The notes: generated by a model not told the origin, from the sequence alone. DNA of 64,000 nucleotides from Micromonospora sp. WMMD1102 (GCF_029626265.1 NZ_JARUBN010000001.1:3782001-3846000); one strand, 5' to 3'; counted from the first letter of the stretch, positions 56,101 through 63,898 are shown. Made by a program: numbers and translations.

Positions 56101-57230
56101 CCGTCGCCGTTTCCGCTGCACGGCCGGGCACCGACGCGGAGCCGTCGGACGGTCCGCGGAGGGCTCGGGGGCGGCGTGGGTGGCGGTGGTGGCTCTACAC
56201 CGGGCTGGTCGGCGCGGCGGCGGTCTGGCTGGCCTTCACCGTGGCGCATCTGGTGGTCAGCGGCCGGTGGTGGTTCTGGCTGGCCGTCGACGCCGTGCCG
56301 CCGCCGGCCTTCCTCGGCGTACCGCTGCTGCTGGCCGCCGCCGCCGCGCCGTGCCGCCGGTCGCGCCGGCCGGTGGCGCTGCTGGCCGCCGCCGCGCTGC
56401 TCCTCGGCGGCCCGCTGGCGGGGCTGAACCTGCGCGGCCTGGCCGGCGGCGACGGCCCGCCGCCGGCCGACGCCGTCCGGGTCTTCAGCTGGAACACCGG
56501 GTACTGGGACGAGGGCGGCCAGACCGACCAGATGTACGCCCTCCTCCGGGCCGCGGACGCGGACGTCTACCTGCTCCAGGAATACTGGTACGAGCACTCG
56601 GCCGGGCCGGGCGAGGCGGAGCTGGCCCGACTGCGTGCCGAGTTCCCGGGCTTCCAGGTCGCGGTGGCCGGCGAGCTGGTGACGCTCTCCCGCCATCCCG
56701 TGCTGCGCGCCCTGCCGCTGGACGCCCCGGACATGCCGCCGCCCCGGTGGGGCAGCCCGGACCACTGGCGGTACAAGGTGCTGCGTACCGATCTCGACCT
56801 CGGGTCGGGACGCGTGCTGTCGGTCTACAACCTGCACCTGCCGGTCCAGTTGGTGCCGGACCACAGCCCGCTGGGCGGCGAGTTCTACCGGGTCGTCCGC
56901 GAGCAGCACGCGCAGCGTGAGCCGCAGTGGCGGGCGCTGGACCGGGACGTGGCGGCCAATCCGCACCCGGTCCTGGTCGCCGGTGACCTGAACACCAGCC
57001 CGGCGATGGGCGACCTGGCGAAGGTGCCCGAGCGCCTGCGGGACGCCGGCTACGCCTCCTCGGCGCGCTATCCGGCAACCTGGTCGGACGCGCCCGGCTG
57101 GCCGCGCTGGTGGCGGCTGGACTGGGCCTTCGTCTCGGCCGGGGTCCGGGTGCACTCCTACCGGTTCGGCGGCCCGACGAACGGCGTCTCGGATCACCGC
57201 CCGCAACAACTGCTGCTCTCGCTGCGATGA
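56097..57230 (+). CDS. membrane-anchored endonuclease/exonuclease/phosphatase-family protein
   Basis: 377 aa from the GTG overlapping the previous stop. Three N-terminal membrane helices (about residues 30-115) precede an EEP domain with FSWNTGYW, LLQEYWYE (metal-binding Glu), VAGDLNTSP and SDHRPQ (catalytic Asp-His). Being membrane-bound in a glycan operon, a phosphatase or phosphodiesterase acting on a lipid-linked intermediate is more likely than a nuclease. It is the last gene of the plus-strand operon. Confidence 0.85.
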   Translation: MTVAVSAARPGTDAEPSDGPRRARGRRGWRWWLYTGLVGAAAVWLAFTVAHLVVSGRWWFWLAVDAVPPPAFLGVPLLLAAAAAPCRRSRRPVALLAAAALLLGGPLAGLNLRGLAGGDGPPPADAVRVFSWNTGYWDEGGQTDQMYALLRAADADVYLLQEYWYEHSAGPGEAELARLRAEFPGFQVAVAGELVTLSRHPVLRALPLDAPDMPPPRWGSPDHWRYKVLRTDLDLGSGRVLSVYNLHLPVQLVPDHSPLGGEFYRVVREQHAQREPQWRALDRDVAANPHPVLVAGDLNTSPAMGDLAKVPERLRDAGYASSARYPATWSDAPGWPRWWRLDWAFVSAGVRVHSYRFGGPTNGVSDHRPQQLLLSLR

Positions 57231-57231
57231 C

Positions 57232-58041
57232 TCAGCGTTCGGGGGTCGAGGCGTCACCCTGGTCGGGCGCGCCGGTCGTTCCGGTCCCGTCGGGCGTCTC
57301 GGGCGTCTCGGCCGTTGCGGTCGGGTTGGGCGGCGCGTCGGTCGGGTTGGCCGTTTCGGGCGCGTCGACGTACCGGACGCCGAGCTGGGCCAGCAGCGGG
57401 CGGAGCTGGTACATGTCCAGCCCGAGTACGCCGTCGGCGAGCAGCCGGCGCTTCTCCTCCTCGGCGGCCTCGCGTTCGACCCCGGCCGCCGCGACCTCCC
57501 GGGCCCGCTCGCGCGGCACCACCACTACCCCGTCGTCGTCGGCCACCACCACGTCGCCGGGCCGCAGGTAGGCGCCGCCGAGCACGACCGGCACGTTCAC
57601 CGATCCCGGGCTGGCCTTCACCGTGCCCTGCGCGCAGACCGCCCGGGACCAGACCGGAAACCCCATCCGGGTCAGCGCGGCGACGTCGCGGCAGCCGGCG
57701 TCGATGACCAGGCCGAGGACGCCACGGGCCCGCAGCGAGGTGGCCAGCAGTTCACCGAAGGCCCCGTCCGTGCTGGGCGAGGTGAAACCGACCACGAGTA
57801 CGTCGCCGGGCCGGGTCTGCTCGACCGCCGCGTGGATCATCAGGTTGTCGCCGGGCTGGGCCGAGACGGTGACCGCCCGGCCGGCGATCCGGGCGCCCGG
57901 GTAGATCGGCCGGAGCAGGTGCCCGAGCAGACCGGTCCGGCCCTGTGCCTCGTGCACCGTCGACACGCCCTGCCGGGCGAGCAGCGCCACGGCGTCGGCG
58001 GGTGGCCCGACGTCGGTCCGGACGATGACGTGGCCGGTCAC
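57232..58041 (-). CDS. galC: 4-carboxy-4-hydroxy-2-oxoadipate aldolase (RraA-like, GalC)
   Basis: 269 aa from the GTG at 58041. RraA/HMG-CHA aldolase fold: STVHEAQGRTGLL, GDNLMIHAAVEQTRPGDVLVV, LVIDAGCRDVAAL (metal site Asp-Arg) and GDVVVADDDGVVVVP. It cleaves CHA to pyruvate and oxaloacetate, the last step of gallate and protocatechuate 4,5-cleavage pathways. The C-terminal 40 residues are an extra disordered P/T/A-rich tail. It is coupled to galB by a 4-bp overlap. Confidence 0.85.
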   Translation of the reverse strand: MTGHVIVRTDVGPPADAVALLARQGVSTVHEAQGRTGLLGHLLRPIYPGARIAGRAVTVSAQPGDNLMIHAAVEQTRPGDVLVVGFTSPSTDGAFGELLATSLRARGVLGLVIDAGCRDVAALTRMGFPVWSRAVCAQGTVKASPGSVNVPVVLGGAYLRPGDVVVADDDGVVVVPRERAREVAAAGVEREAAEEEKRRLLADGVLGLDMYQLRPLLAQLGVRYVDAPETANPTDAPPNPTATAETPETPDGTGTTGAPDQGDASTPER

Positions 58042-58772
58042 AGCAACTCTCCGCCGACCACCGGAAAGACCCGCTGGTACGCCTCGGCGTGCGTGATCGA
58101 CCGGTCGCCGCCGTTGCGCACCGCCTGCACCCCGCGCCGTACGCCGAGATCCGTGTAGTACCCGACCAGGTGCCCCTGGGCTCCCATGATCCGCATCGCC
58201 TCGACCTTGCGGTCGAAGACCGGGCTGACGTCCAGCAGCAGGTTCGGCACGAAGCCGCACTGCTCGGGCTGGTGCGGCTCGAACTGCAACACGTTCGGCG
58301 CCCCGATCGGCGGGTTCTGCGGATCGTGCCCGGCGGCCTCGGCGACCATTCGGGCCCGCAACACGATCTCGTGGGTCAGCGAGTGGTCCAGGTTGTACGG
58401 GTCCCTCGCCGGATGGGTGAGGATCACTGCCGGATCGATCCGGCGGATGGTCGCGACCACCCGGTCGTGCAGTTCGTCGGTGGCCCGCAGCGGATAGTCC
58501 CCCGCGTCGAGGAACTCGATCTCGGCGCCGAGCACCTTCGCCGCCCGGCCCGCCTCGTCGCATCTGGCCTCCTTGACCCGTTCCAGGGTCATCCCGGGCT
58601 GCTTCCAGAGCCCCTGCGACTCGCCCTTCTCGCCGAAGGTCAGGCACAGCACGTGCACCTGCTGGCCCCGGGAGGCACCCAGGGCGATGGCGCCACCGGC
58701 CCGCCAGACGAAGTCGGCGGCATGGGCGCTCACCACGAGGATCGGGCCACGACCGACCGGAGACGCTGTCAT
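58038..58772 (-). CDS. galB: 4-oxalmesaconate hydratase (PIG-L family, GalB)
   Basis: 244 aa from the ATG at 58772. SAHAADFVWRAGGAIAL, LTFGEKGES, MTLERVKEAR, FEPHQPEQCGFVPN and RRGVQAVRNGG match the GalB branch of the PIG-L family, distinct from mycothiol deacetylases. The metal-binding His in SAHAADFVW and AHA.D region are present. It hydrates oxalmesaconate to CHA, the substrate of the adjacent aldolase. The ring-cleavage dioxygenase is not in the window. Confidence 0.88.
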   Translation of the reverse strand: MTASPVGRGPILVVSAHAADFVWRAGGAIALGASRGQQVHVLCLTFGEKGESQGLWKQPGMTLERVKEARCDEAGRAAKVLGAEIEFLDAGDYPLRATDELHDRVVATIRRIDPAVILTHPARDPYNLDHSLTHEIVLRARMVAEAAGHDPQNPPIGAPNVLQFEPHQPEQCGFVPNLLLDVSPVFDRKVEAMRIMGAQGHLVGYYTDLGVRRGVQAVRNGGDRSITHAEAYQRVFPVVGGELL

Positions 58773-58851
58773 CGACAATCCTTTCCGGGCGGTTCCGCGA
58801 GTGCGTCCGTACGTCCCGGCGGAGGCCGCCATGCTCGTCGAAGGCAGACCG

Positions 58852-58897
58852 ATCATAGGTGTGCACCAATGTGATTGCCAATAACATTGTCAACAAT
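58852..58897 (-). promoter_or_regulatory. galBC promoter with palindromic operator candidate
   Basis: On the minus strand, TTGGCA (58881-58876), an 18-bp spacer, and TATGAT (58857-58852) form a good promoter. The perfect palindrome ATTGT-N2-ACAAT lies at 58886-58897, immediately upstream of the -35. Its form resembles operators of FCD-type GntR regulators; no such regulator gene is adjacent. Confidence 0.6.
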
Positions 58898-58953
58898 CTC
58901 GATGCGCCCGCGGGCACCGCCACCGGGACGACGCTCGGTACCACCAACGGCGG

Positions 58954-59012
58954 GTGGCTGCCTCCCCCGGCTGGCGGACGGCGGGCGGCGCCTCCGCCCG
59001 GCTGGCAGCCAC
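58954..59012. repeat. large inverted repeat between galB promoter and RidA gene
   Basis: Outer arms GTGGCTGCC (58954-58962) and GGCAGCCAC (59004-59012) enclose an inner GGGCGG/CCGCCC hairpin. It lies just downstream of the RidA-like gene stop, so it is a plausible terminator for that gene. Confidence 0.5.
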
Positions 59013-59068
59013 GACCCGTCGGCAACGACGGCGCTCAGCTCACACCGACGCTGGGCGCCGTTGCCGGG

Positions 59069-59473
59069 TCACGCCGGCAGGGCTGCCGTGACGTCGAGTT
59101 CGACCAACTGGCCCGGGAAGCCGAGCTGGGCAACTCCGAGCAGGGTGCTGGCAGTGGTGAACGCCGGGGCGAGCGGGGACTCCAGGAAACGCCGCCACAC
59201 GCTGGCGAGCACGCCCCGGTCCGCGCTGACGACGTAAATCACCGTCCGGACCACGTGCTCGGGATCCGCGCCTACCGAGCCGAGCGCGATCACGGGGTTC
59301 GCGGCAACCCGGTCCACCTGCGCGTCGAAGTCCCCCGGGCCGACCAGGACACCTTCGGCGTCCAACGGACACTGCCCGGCAATATAGGCCGTCCGCCCGG
59401 CGGAGACCACCGTGACGTGGTGGTAGCCCGGGGTGACATGCAGGTCGTCCGGACTGCTGCGGGAGATCATCAT
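59069..59473 (-). CDS. RidA/YjgF-family protein
   Basis: 134 aa from the ATG at 59473. The family core is visible: HHVTVVSAGRTAYIAGQCPLD, FDAQVDRVAANPVIAL, VVRTVIYVV and FPGQLVELDVTA. In archetypal RidA the last motif carries a catalytic Arg (PARSxVxV); here it reads PGQLVEL, so this protein probably belongs to a non-deaminase subgroup. It is on the same strand as galBC but about 300 bp upstream with a terminator-like hairpin in between. Confidence 0.88.
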   Translation of the reverse strand: MMISRSSPDDLHVTPGYHHVTVVSAGRTAYIAGQCPLDAEGVLVGPGDFDAQVDRVAANPVIALGSVGADPEHVVRTVIYVVSADRGVLASVWRRFLESPLAPAFTTASTLLGVAQLGFPGQLVELDVTAALPA

Positions 59474-59626
59474 GGCTCCGATTCTCCGGACGAGGCGACC
59501 CGATCGGCACCGGGTAGGCCGCTGTGCGTGATCTAGCGGGGCCGTGTACAGTTGTCCCCCGTGCGGCGCCACGAGCGGCCGACGGGCGAGTAATCGTCCT
59601 CGGCCGAAGGTGGCGACGTAATGCAG

Positions 59627-59710
59627 GTCCGGGTGGCGGAATGGCAGACGCGCTAGCTTGAGGTGCTAGTGCCCGTATAGGGCGTGGGGGTTCAAGTCCC
59701 CCCTCGGACA
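59627..59710 (+). tRNA. tRNA-Leu (anticodon GAG)
   Basis: Acceptor GTCCGGG pairs with CTCGGAC. The anticodon stem CTAGC/GCTAG holds the loop TTGAGGT, anticodon GAG. A long class II variable arm (GCCC...GGGC) is followed by T-arm GGGGG-TTCAAGT-CCCCC. The discriminator is A and CCA is not encoded. It reads CUC/CUU codons. It is followed by an accessory region with two tyrosine recombinases, a usual integration setting. Confidence 0.95.
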
Positions 59711-59742
59711 CAGATTTTACGCATCGGTGCGCAATCCTCGTG

Positions 59743-59770
59743 TGGGTGTTCAAGTCCCCTTGAACACCCA
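59743..59770 (+). terminator. hairpin downstream of tRNA-Leu that repeats the T-arm sequence
   Basis: Perfect 12-bp arms TGGGTGTTCAAG/CTTGAACACCCA around a 4-nt loop, 33 bp after the tRNA: a strong transcription terminator candidate. Its left part contains GTTCAAGTCCCC (59748-59759), identical to 12 nt of the tRNA T-arm (59690-59701). Confidence 0.65.
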
Positions 59771-59826
59771 GTTCACTGCATTTCATCACTGTCGGTAACC
59801 GCCGCGCAGGGGCGAAGGTGGTCGCG

Positions 59827-60300
59827 ATGACCACGTCCGTGCCGCCGGTGCTTCCCAAATCGATTCCCCGAGGTGCTACTGCCGACCCGGAGACACCGGG
59901 CCGCACTCGACAGCCACTTCCCGTGCCAGCCTCGGATGCCCAGTTCACACGAGCGACCGACACCGTCTACGCCTTGAGCGCGGTCGACAAGCGCGGTCGG
60001 ATCGGTGATCGCAGCATCGTCCAGGTACTTGGTTGGGCGCCGGGAACTCGCCTGGACATTCGCGAACGGGCCGGGATCATCATGGTCCGCGCGGCCCTCG
60101 ACGGCGTCCACCGCATCGACATTCGCGGCTACCTGGTCCTGCCGTTGGCGGTGCGTCGGTGGTGCCGGCTCACGGCCAGGGACCGGGTTCTGCTTGCCGC
60201 CGACCCCATCAACAGTGTGTTGGCGGCGCATCCCCTGGCGACGCTTGACCGGCTGCTGGCGGGCGCACACGAAGCCGTGGCAGGGGGTGAGGGGGCGTGA
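59827..60300 (+). CDS. AbrB-like double swapped-hairpin protein (recombinase partner 1)
   Basis: 157 aa from the ATG at 59827, with GAAGGTGG upstream. After a disordered 45-residue start there are two similar hairpin units: VYALSAVDKRGRIG...LDIRERAGIIMV (48-90) and HRIDIRGYLVLPLAVRRWCRLTARDRVLLAAD (95-127). The pattern resembles AbrB/MazE-type DNA-binding hairpins. It is coupled by a 4-bp overlap to a tyrosine recombinase. A homologous pair lies inverted at 61422-63109. A DNA-binding accessory factor or regulator of the recombinase is inferred. Confidence 0.75.
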   Translation: MTTSVPPVLPKSIPRGATADPETPGRTRQPLPVPASDAQFTRATDTVYALSAVDKRGRIGDRSIVQVLGWAPGTRLDIRERAGIIMVRAALDGVHRIDIRGYLVLPLAVRRWCRLTARDRVLLAADPINSVLAAHPLATLDRLLAGAHEAVAGGEGA

Positions 60301-61325
60301 GTCAGAGCATCGCCGGCCGGCCCGAGTTGGAGGCCGCCCGGCTGCTGCTTGAGCGGATGGGCATCTCCCCCGCCGATCTGCTGGAGGTACGGCCGGCCCG
60401 TCCGCCGGCTCCGACGTTCGCCGAGTACGTGCCGGTCGTCGCCGCCGCGGTGTCGCCCGGCACCCGCCGGGCGTACGGCACCTACTGGAAGAAGGTGGTG
60501 CAGGCATGGGGTGACCGCCGCATCGACGAACCTCTCCCTTCCGAGATCGAGCAATTACGCGCCCAGGTGCAGGCCAACGTGGTGGCGCGACGCAACAACC
60601 GGGGCGGGCGATCCGCGGCGGAGCACGTGGTGGCCGCGCTGCGCTGCCTGTACCGGCGGGCGGTGGCGGACGGGTATCTGGACGCGGCCGACAACCCGGC
60701 GTTGAAGGTGAGCAAGCCGCGCCGCCTGCCCAGTACACGGCGGGCGATCGGCGATGCCCGCCTGGCGGAAATCAACGAGGTGGCGATCCGCACGGGTGAT
60801 GACCCGGGGCTGGACAGTTTGCTGATCCGGCTGCACACCGAGACCGCCTGCCGCCGCGCCGGGGCGCTGGCGCTGCGCCCACGGGACCTGGACACCGACG
60901 AGTGTCTGATCTTCCTACGGGAGAAGGGCGGCACGTCCCGGTGGCAGCCGGTCTCACCGACGCTGACGCGGCACCTGCTGGCGCACCACGCGGAACGAGG
61001 TGACGGCAACCGGGACGGCAGCCTGCTGCGCTACCGCGATGGTCGGCCGCTGACCTACCGGCGGTACGACTCTCTCTGGGCGCGGATCGGGCAGCATCTG
61101 CGGTGGGTGCACACCCAGCAAATCAGTACACACTGGCTGCGGCACACCACGCTGACGTGGGTGGAGCGCACGTACGGTCATGCCGTGGCCCGCGCCTACG
61201 CGGGCCACACCGACGGCGGCGGAAGCGGCGCGACGGCCACTTATGTACGGGCGACGTTGCAGGAGGTCGCGATCGCGTTGGCTGGGTTGACCGGCGAGGA
61301 CCATCCGCTCGCCACAGAAGCGTAG
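60297..61325 (+). CDS. tyrosine recombinase/integrase (module 1)
   Basis: 342 aa, GTG start. A SAM-like core-binding domain occupies residues 40-140 (AAAVSPGTRRAYGTYWKKVV). The catalytic domain has R186 (TACRRAGALAL), K210 (REKGGTSRW), H279-x-x-R282 (THWLRHTTLTW), H304 (AYAGHTD) and nucleophile Y316 (TATYVRAT); all active-site residues are present. It lies 0.6 kb from tRNA-Leu, suggesting integration there. It is clearly homologous to the convergent recombinase at 61422. Confidence 0.9.
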   Translation: MSQSIAGRPELEAARLLLERMGISPADLLEVRPARPPAPTFAEYVPVVAAAVSPGTRRAYGTYWKKVVQAWGDRRIDEPLPSEIEQLRAQVQANVVARRNNRGGRSAAEHVVAALRCLYRRAVADGYLDAADNPALKVSKPRRLPSTRRAIGDARLAEINEVAIRTGDDPGLDSLLIRLHTETACRRAGALALRPRDLDTDECLIFLREKGGTSRWQPVSPTLTRHLLAHHAERGDGNRDGSLLRYRDGRPLTYRRYDSLWARIGQHLRWVHTQQISTHWLRHTTLTWVERTYGHAVARAYAGHTDGGGSGATATYVRATLQEVAIALAGLTGEDHPLATEA

Positions 61326-61421
61326 ATCCTCCGGTGGCCTCCCTCGATCGCACGAGGGAGGCCACCCGCTCGTCGTGAGGAACCGGCACCGCTGCAAGCC
61401 GCCAGCGAGCCGTGCGAATGG

Positions 61422-62498
61422 TCAAACGGAAGCGGAGCCGTCCGTGGCTCGACGATCGTGTGCGCTGCCCTCGGATCCGGCCAGAGGATGCGGCTCGCCG
61501 CTGAGCTGGGCCAGAGCAGCGGCAATGTCCTGGACCTCGGCGCGCACGTAGGTCATGGTCGTGCCGATATCGTTCCTGCCGCTGTGGCCGGCGTAGGCGC
61601 GGGCCACAGCGTAGCTGCAGGCGCGTTCGACCCAGGTCAGAGTGGTGTGGCGCAGCCAGTGGGTGCTGACCTGCTGTGCCGCTACCCAGGGCAGATGGGT
61701 ACCGATGCGGTGCCACAGGTGGTCGTAGCGGCGGGAGGTCAGCGGCCGGCCGTTGCGGTAGCGCAGCAAGCTGCCGTTGCGGTCGCCGTCGCCCCGCTCG
61801 GCGTGGTGGGCCCGCAGGTGCCGCATCAGGGTCGGTGAGACCGGCTGCCAGCGGGAAGTACCACCCTTCTCCTGTAGATAGATCAGGCATTGGTCTGGAT
61901 CCAGATCTCGTGGACGCAGCGCCAACGCCCCACCGCGGCGGCAGGCGGTCTCCAGGTGCAGCCGGATCAGCAGGCTGTCCAGGTGTGGGTCGTTGCCGGT
62001 GGTTGCCGCGATGTGGATGATCGCGGCCAGTTGCGCCTCTGGGATGGCGCGTCGGGTGCTGGCCAGGCGGCGGGGCTTGGCGACCTTGGCCGCAGGGTTA
62101 TCGACCTCTCGGATCAGTCCATCCATGACCGCGTGCCGGTAGAGGCAGCGCATAGCGGCTATCAGGTGTTCGGCGGCGGTACGGCCACCGCGGGCGTTGC
62201 GGCGCACGACCACCCCGCTGCGGATCTCCTCGGCGAGCCGCTTGATCTCCAACGGCGTCGGCTCGGTAATCCGCCGGGCGCCCCAGTGCTGACAGATCCG
62301 TTGCCAGTACGAGTGGTATACCCGACGGGTACCGGGCGAGACCGCCTCGGCGACCTGCCATACGTACTCGTCGAACGTCGGCACCGCCACGGGCGCTGCC
62401 GTCGTTTCGGCGAGCAGTTGTTCAGGGGTGATACCAAGCTGCTTCAGCAGGCTGCGTAGCGTCTTCAGCGCGGCGCGCAGTTCCATTGGCCCGGTCAT
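61422..62498 (-). CDS. tyrosine recombinase/integrase (module 2)
   Basis: 358 aa from the ATG at 62498, overlapping the AbrB-like gene stop by 4 bp. It has the same layout as module 1, with R187, K211, H280, R283, H305 and Y317, and shares long identical blocks (SLLIRLH, STHWLRHTTLTWVER, AHHAERGDG). The C-terminus has 20 extra residues (GSEGSAHDRRATDGSASV). It faces recombinase 1 tail to tail with 96 bp between them. Confidence 0.9.
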   Translation of the reverse strand: MTGPMELRAALKTLRSLLKQLGITPEQLLAETTAAPVAVPTFDEYVWQVAEAVSPGTRRVYHSYWQRICQHWGARRITEPTPLEIKRLAEEIRSGVVVRRNARGGRTAAEHLIAAMRCLYRHAVMDGLIREVDNPAAKVAKPRRLASTRRAIPEAQLAAIIHIAATTGNDPHLDSLLIRLHLETACRRGGALALRPRDLDPDQCLIYLQEKGGTSRWQPVSPTLMRHLRAHHAERGDGDRNGSLLRYRNGRPLTSRRYDHLWHRIGTHLPWVAAQQVSTHWLRHTTLTWVERACSYAVARAYAGHSGRNDIGTTMTYVRAEVQDIAAALAQLSGEPHPLAGSEGSAHDRRATDGSASV

Positions 62499-63109
62499 CG
62501 GCTGGCCCGGCTGTCGTCTAGCTGGCGGTAGCGGACGACCATGTCGTGCACGGCGGCCATCGGAACTACCAGCAGCTCGTCTCGTCGCGGGTTCGCGAAT
62601 AGGAGCACCCGATCTTTGGCGGCGATGCGACACGCGCGCCGTACCGTCAGGGAAAGCCGTAAATGGCCACGCGGGTTAATGCGGACTGTACGACCGGTGC
62701 GGGCCACCACAATCGAGCCGTTCGGGCCAGGCTCAATCGCCAACTCGACCGGATGTCCGGCAGCCCAACCCATAAACCTGAGCGCTGATCGATCGGCCAG
62801 CCTCCCATCGCGGTCGACGGGCGTGACCACGCAGCGGATTCCAGCGCTGTCCGCGGCGCCTGGCGGCTCGGGGATCGGCAGTCCCAGCATGGCCCGCATT
62901 CCCGGGCCCGTGCCCGGCTGCCGCAGGGAGGTCGGCCTGATGCCTTCGAACGATACGTCCCCGACATCGCGCCAAACGGTGGTCCTGTCTCTTGCCGGAG
63001 CGGTAGGGCCGAGGCCCGGGATCTGTGCTGGGTCGCTGCCGTGGCCGCAGCGGGGGACGGCACGCCGTGACCCGCCGCTCCCGACCTGTCGTGAGTCTCG
63101 GTCGGTCAT
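62495..63109 (-). CDS. AbrB-like double swapped-hairpin protein (recombinase partner 2)
   Basis: 204 aa from the ATG at 63109, with GGGAGG upstream; the open frame further upstream is not protein-like. The N-terminal 90 residues are low-complexity. The C-terminal half has two hairpin units, CVVTPVDRDGRLADRSALRF (93-112 and on) and VRINPRGHLRLSLTVRRACRIAAKDRVLLF (142-171), matching the module 1 protein. It is coupled to recombinase 2. About 260 bp upstream lies the CCAACA iteron array. Confidence 0.72.
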   Translation of the reverse strand: MTDRDSRQVGSGGSRRAVPRCGHGSDPAQIPGLGPTAPARDRTTVWRDVGDVSFEGIRPTSLRQPGTGPGMRAMLGLPIPEPPGAADSAGIRCVVTPVDRDGRLADRSALRFMGWAAGHPVELAIEPGPNGSIVVARTGRTVRINPRGHLRLSLTVRRACRIAAKDRVLLFANPRRDELLVVPMAAVHDMVVRYRQLDDSRASR

Positions 63110-63545
63110 GATGACCTCCCGGGGCTCTGCGGGCGGTCGATGTGGCAGACCCGTTCGAGCCGCCAGACGGCGATCGGGACGTCGACACCGACGAGAATGG
63201 CGTTGTCGTGCTGTCGTGCCTCGTGGTGAAACGGGTTCGGACGGGCCACGCCGTTCGGCGTGGAGCGGGGTTTTGCAGTCATGTGCGGGTGGCTCCCGCC
63301 TGACTGGCCGTGTTCGCATCTACGAATGGCCCTGCCAGCCCGGCACAGACCCCCTGTTCACGTCGCCGCTGACCCAACAGCGCCCAACACTGCGGGGTTT
63401 GTTGGGGCGCTGCCTGCCCACCCAACAGATCACGCAGACGCCCAACAGCCAGGCGGCGTCGCCCAGCACCGCGGCTGTTGGCCAGCAGTATTATTCGTTG
63501 CCAACAGCGAAAGCCTCCGCGCCGTTGACTAGCCAACGGCGGACA
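63110..63545. repeat. gene-free region with CCAACA iteron array
   Basis: Seven CCAACA motifs lie between 63373 and 63507: direct at 63374, 63384, 63422, 63442 and 63501, and inverted (TGTTGG) near 63400 and 63475. Most extend to CCCAACAG. Spacings of 10 and 20 bp occur. The inner part (63380-63411) forms an imperfect AGCGCC-CAACA inverted repeat. Such arrays are typical of binding sites for integrase arms, Rep proteins or regulators. Variants (CCAACGG, CCAACAA) recur at 63533 and at the window end. Confidence 0.7.
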
Positions 63546-63898
63546 ATGAGCGGCCAGACAGCGAGACCAGGGCAGCAATGTGGAGCCGCTCGCCGCAGGG
63601 CCCGTAAGGCCCGTGACACGGACTCCGATGCTCAACTCTTCCGCGCCGACGCGACTGGTCCGATCGCGCCCGCCGAGCCGTGGGACCACCGTGACCTGGT
63701 GCTGGCATGGGCGGGCGTGGCCGATGGCCTCGAGGCGGACGAGGCGAATCTCATCGCCACCACACGGTTGGAAGGCGTCAGCCTCGCCCTGGCGGCGCAA
63801 CGCCTTGGTATCACCGCCAGCATGGCCTCGTCTCGTCATGGCGGCTAGAGGCCGCTGGATGCGATTCACGGGGCGACCTGGCGCTCGTGTCGTTGTGA
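63546..63898 (+). pseudogene. sigma-factor region 4-like gene, frameshifted near the C-terminus
   Basis: The first frame (63546-63848) reads EPWDHRDLVLAWAGVADGLEADEANLIATTRLEGVSLALAAQRLGITASMA, resembling the sigma-70 region-4-like HTH proteins found in actinobacterial integrative elements. It then stops early. Another frame continues SSWRLEAAGCDSRGDLALVSL to a stop at 63898, as expected for the end of that family. A small indel around 63825-63840 is the likely cause. The alternative is a real short 100-aa protein. Confidence 0.5.

Noticed and set aside
58038..58772. Mycothiol-pathway deacetylase (MshB/Mca)
   Set aside because: The motifs SAHAADFVWRAGGA and FEPHQPEQC, and the coupled CHA aldolase, fit GalB better than MshB or Mca.
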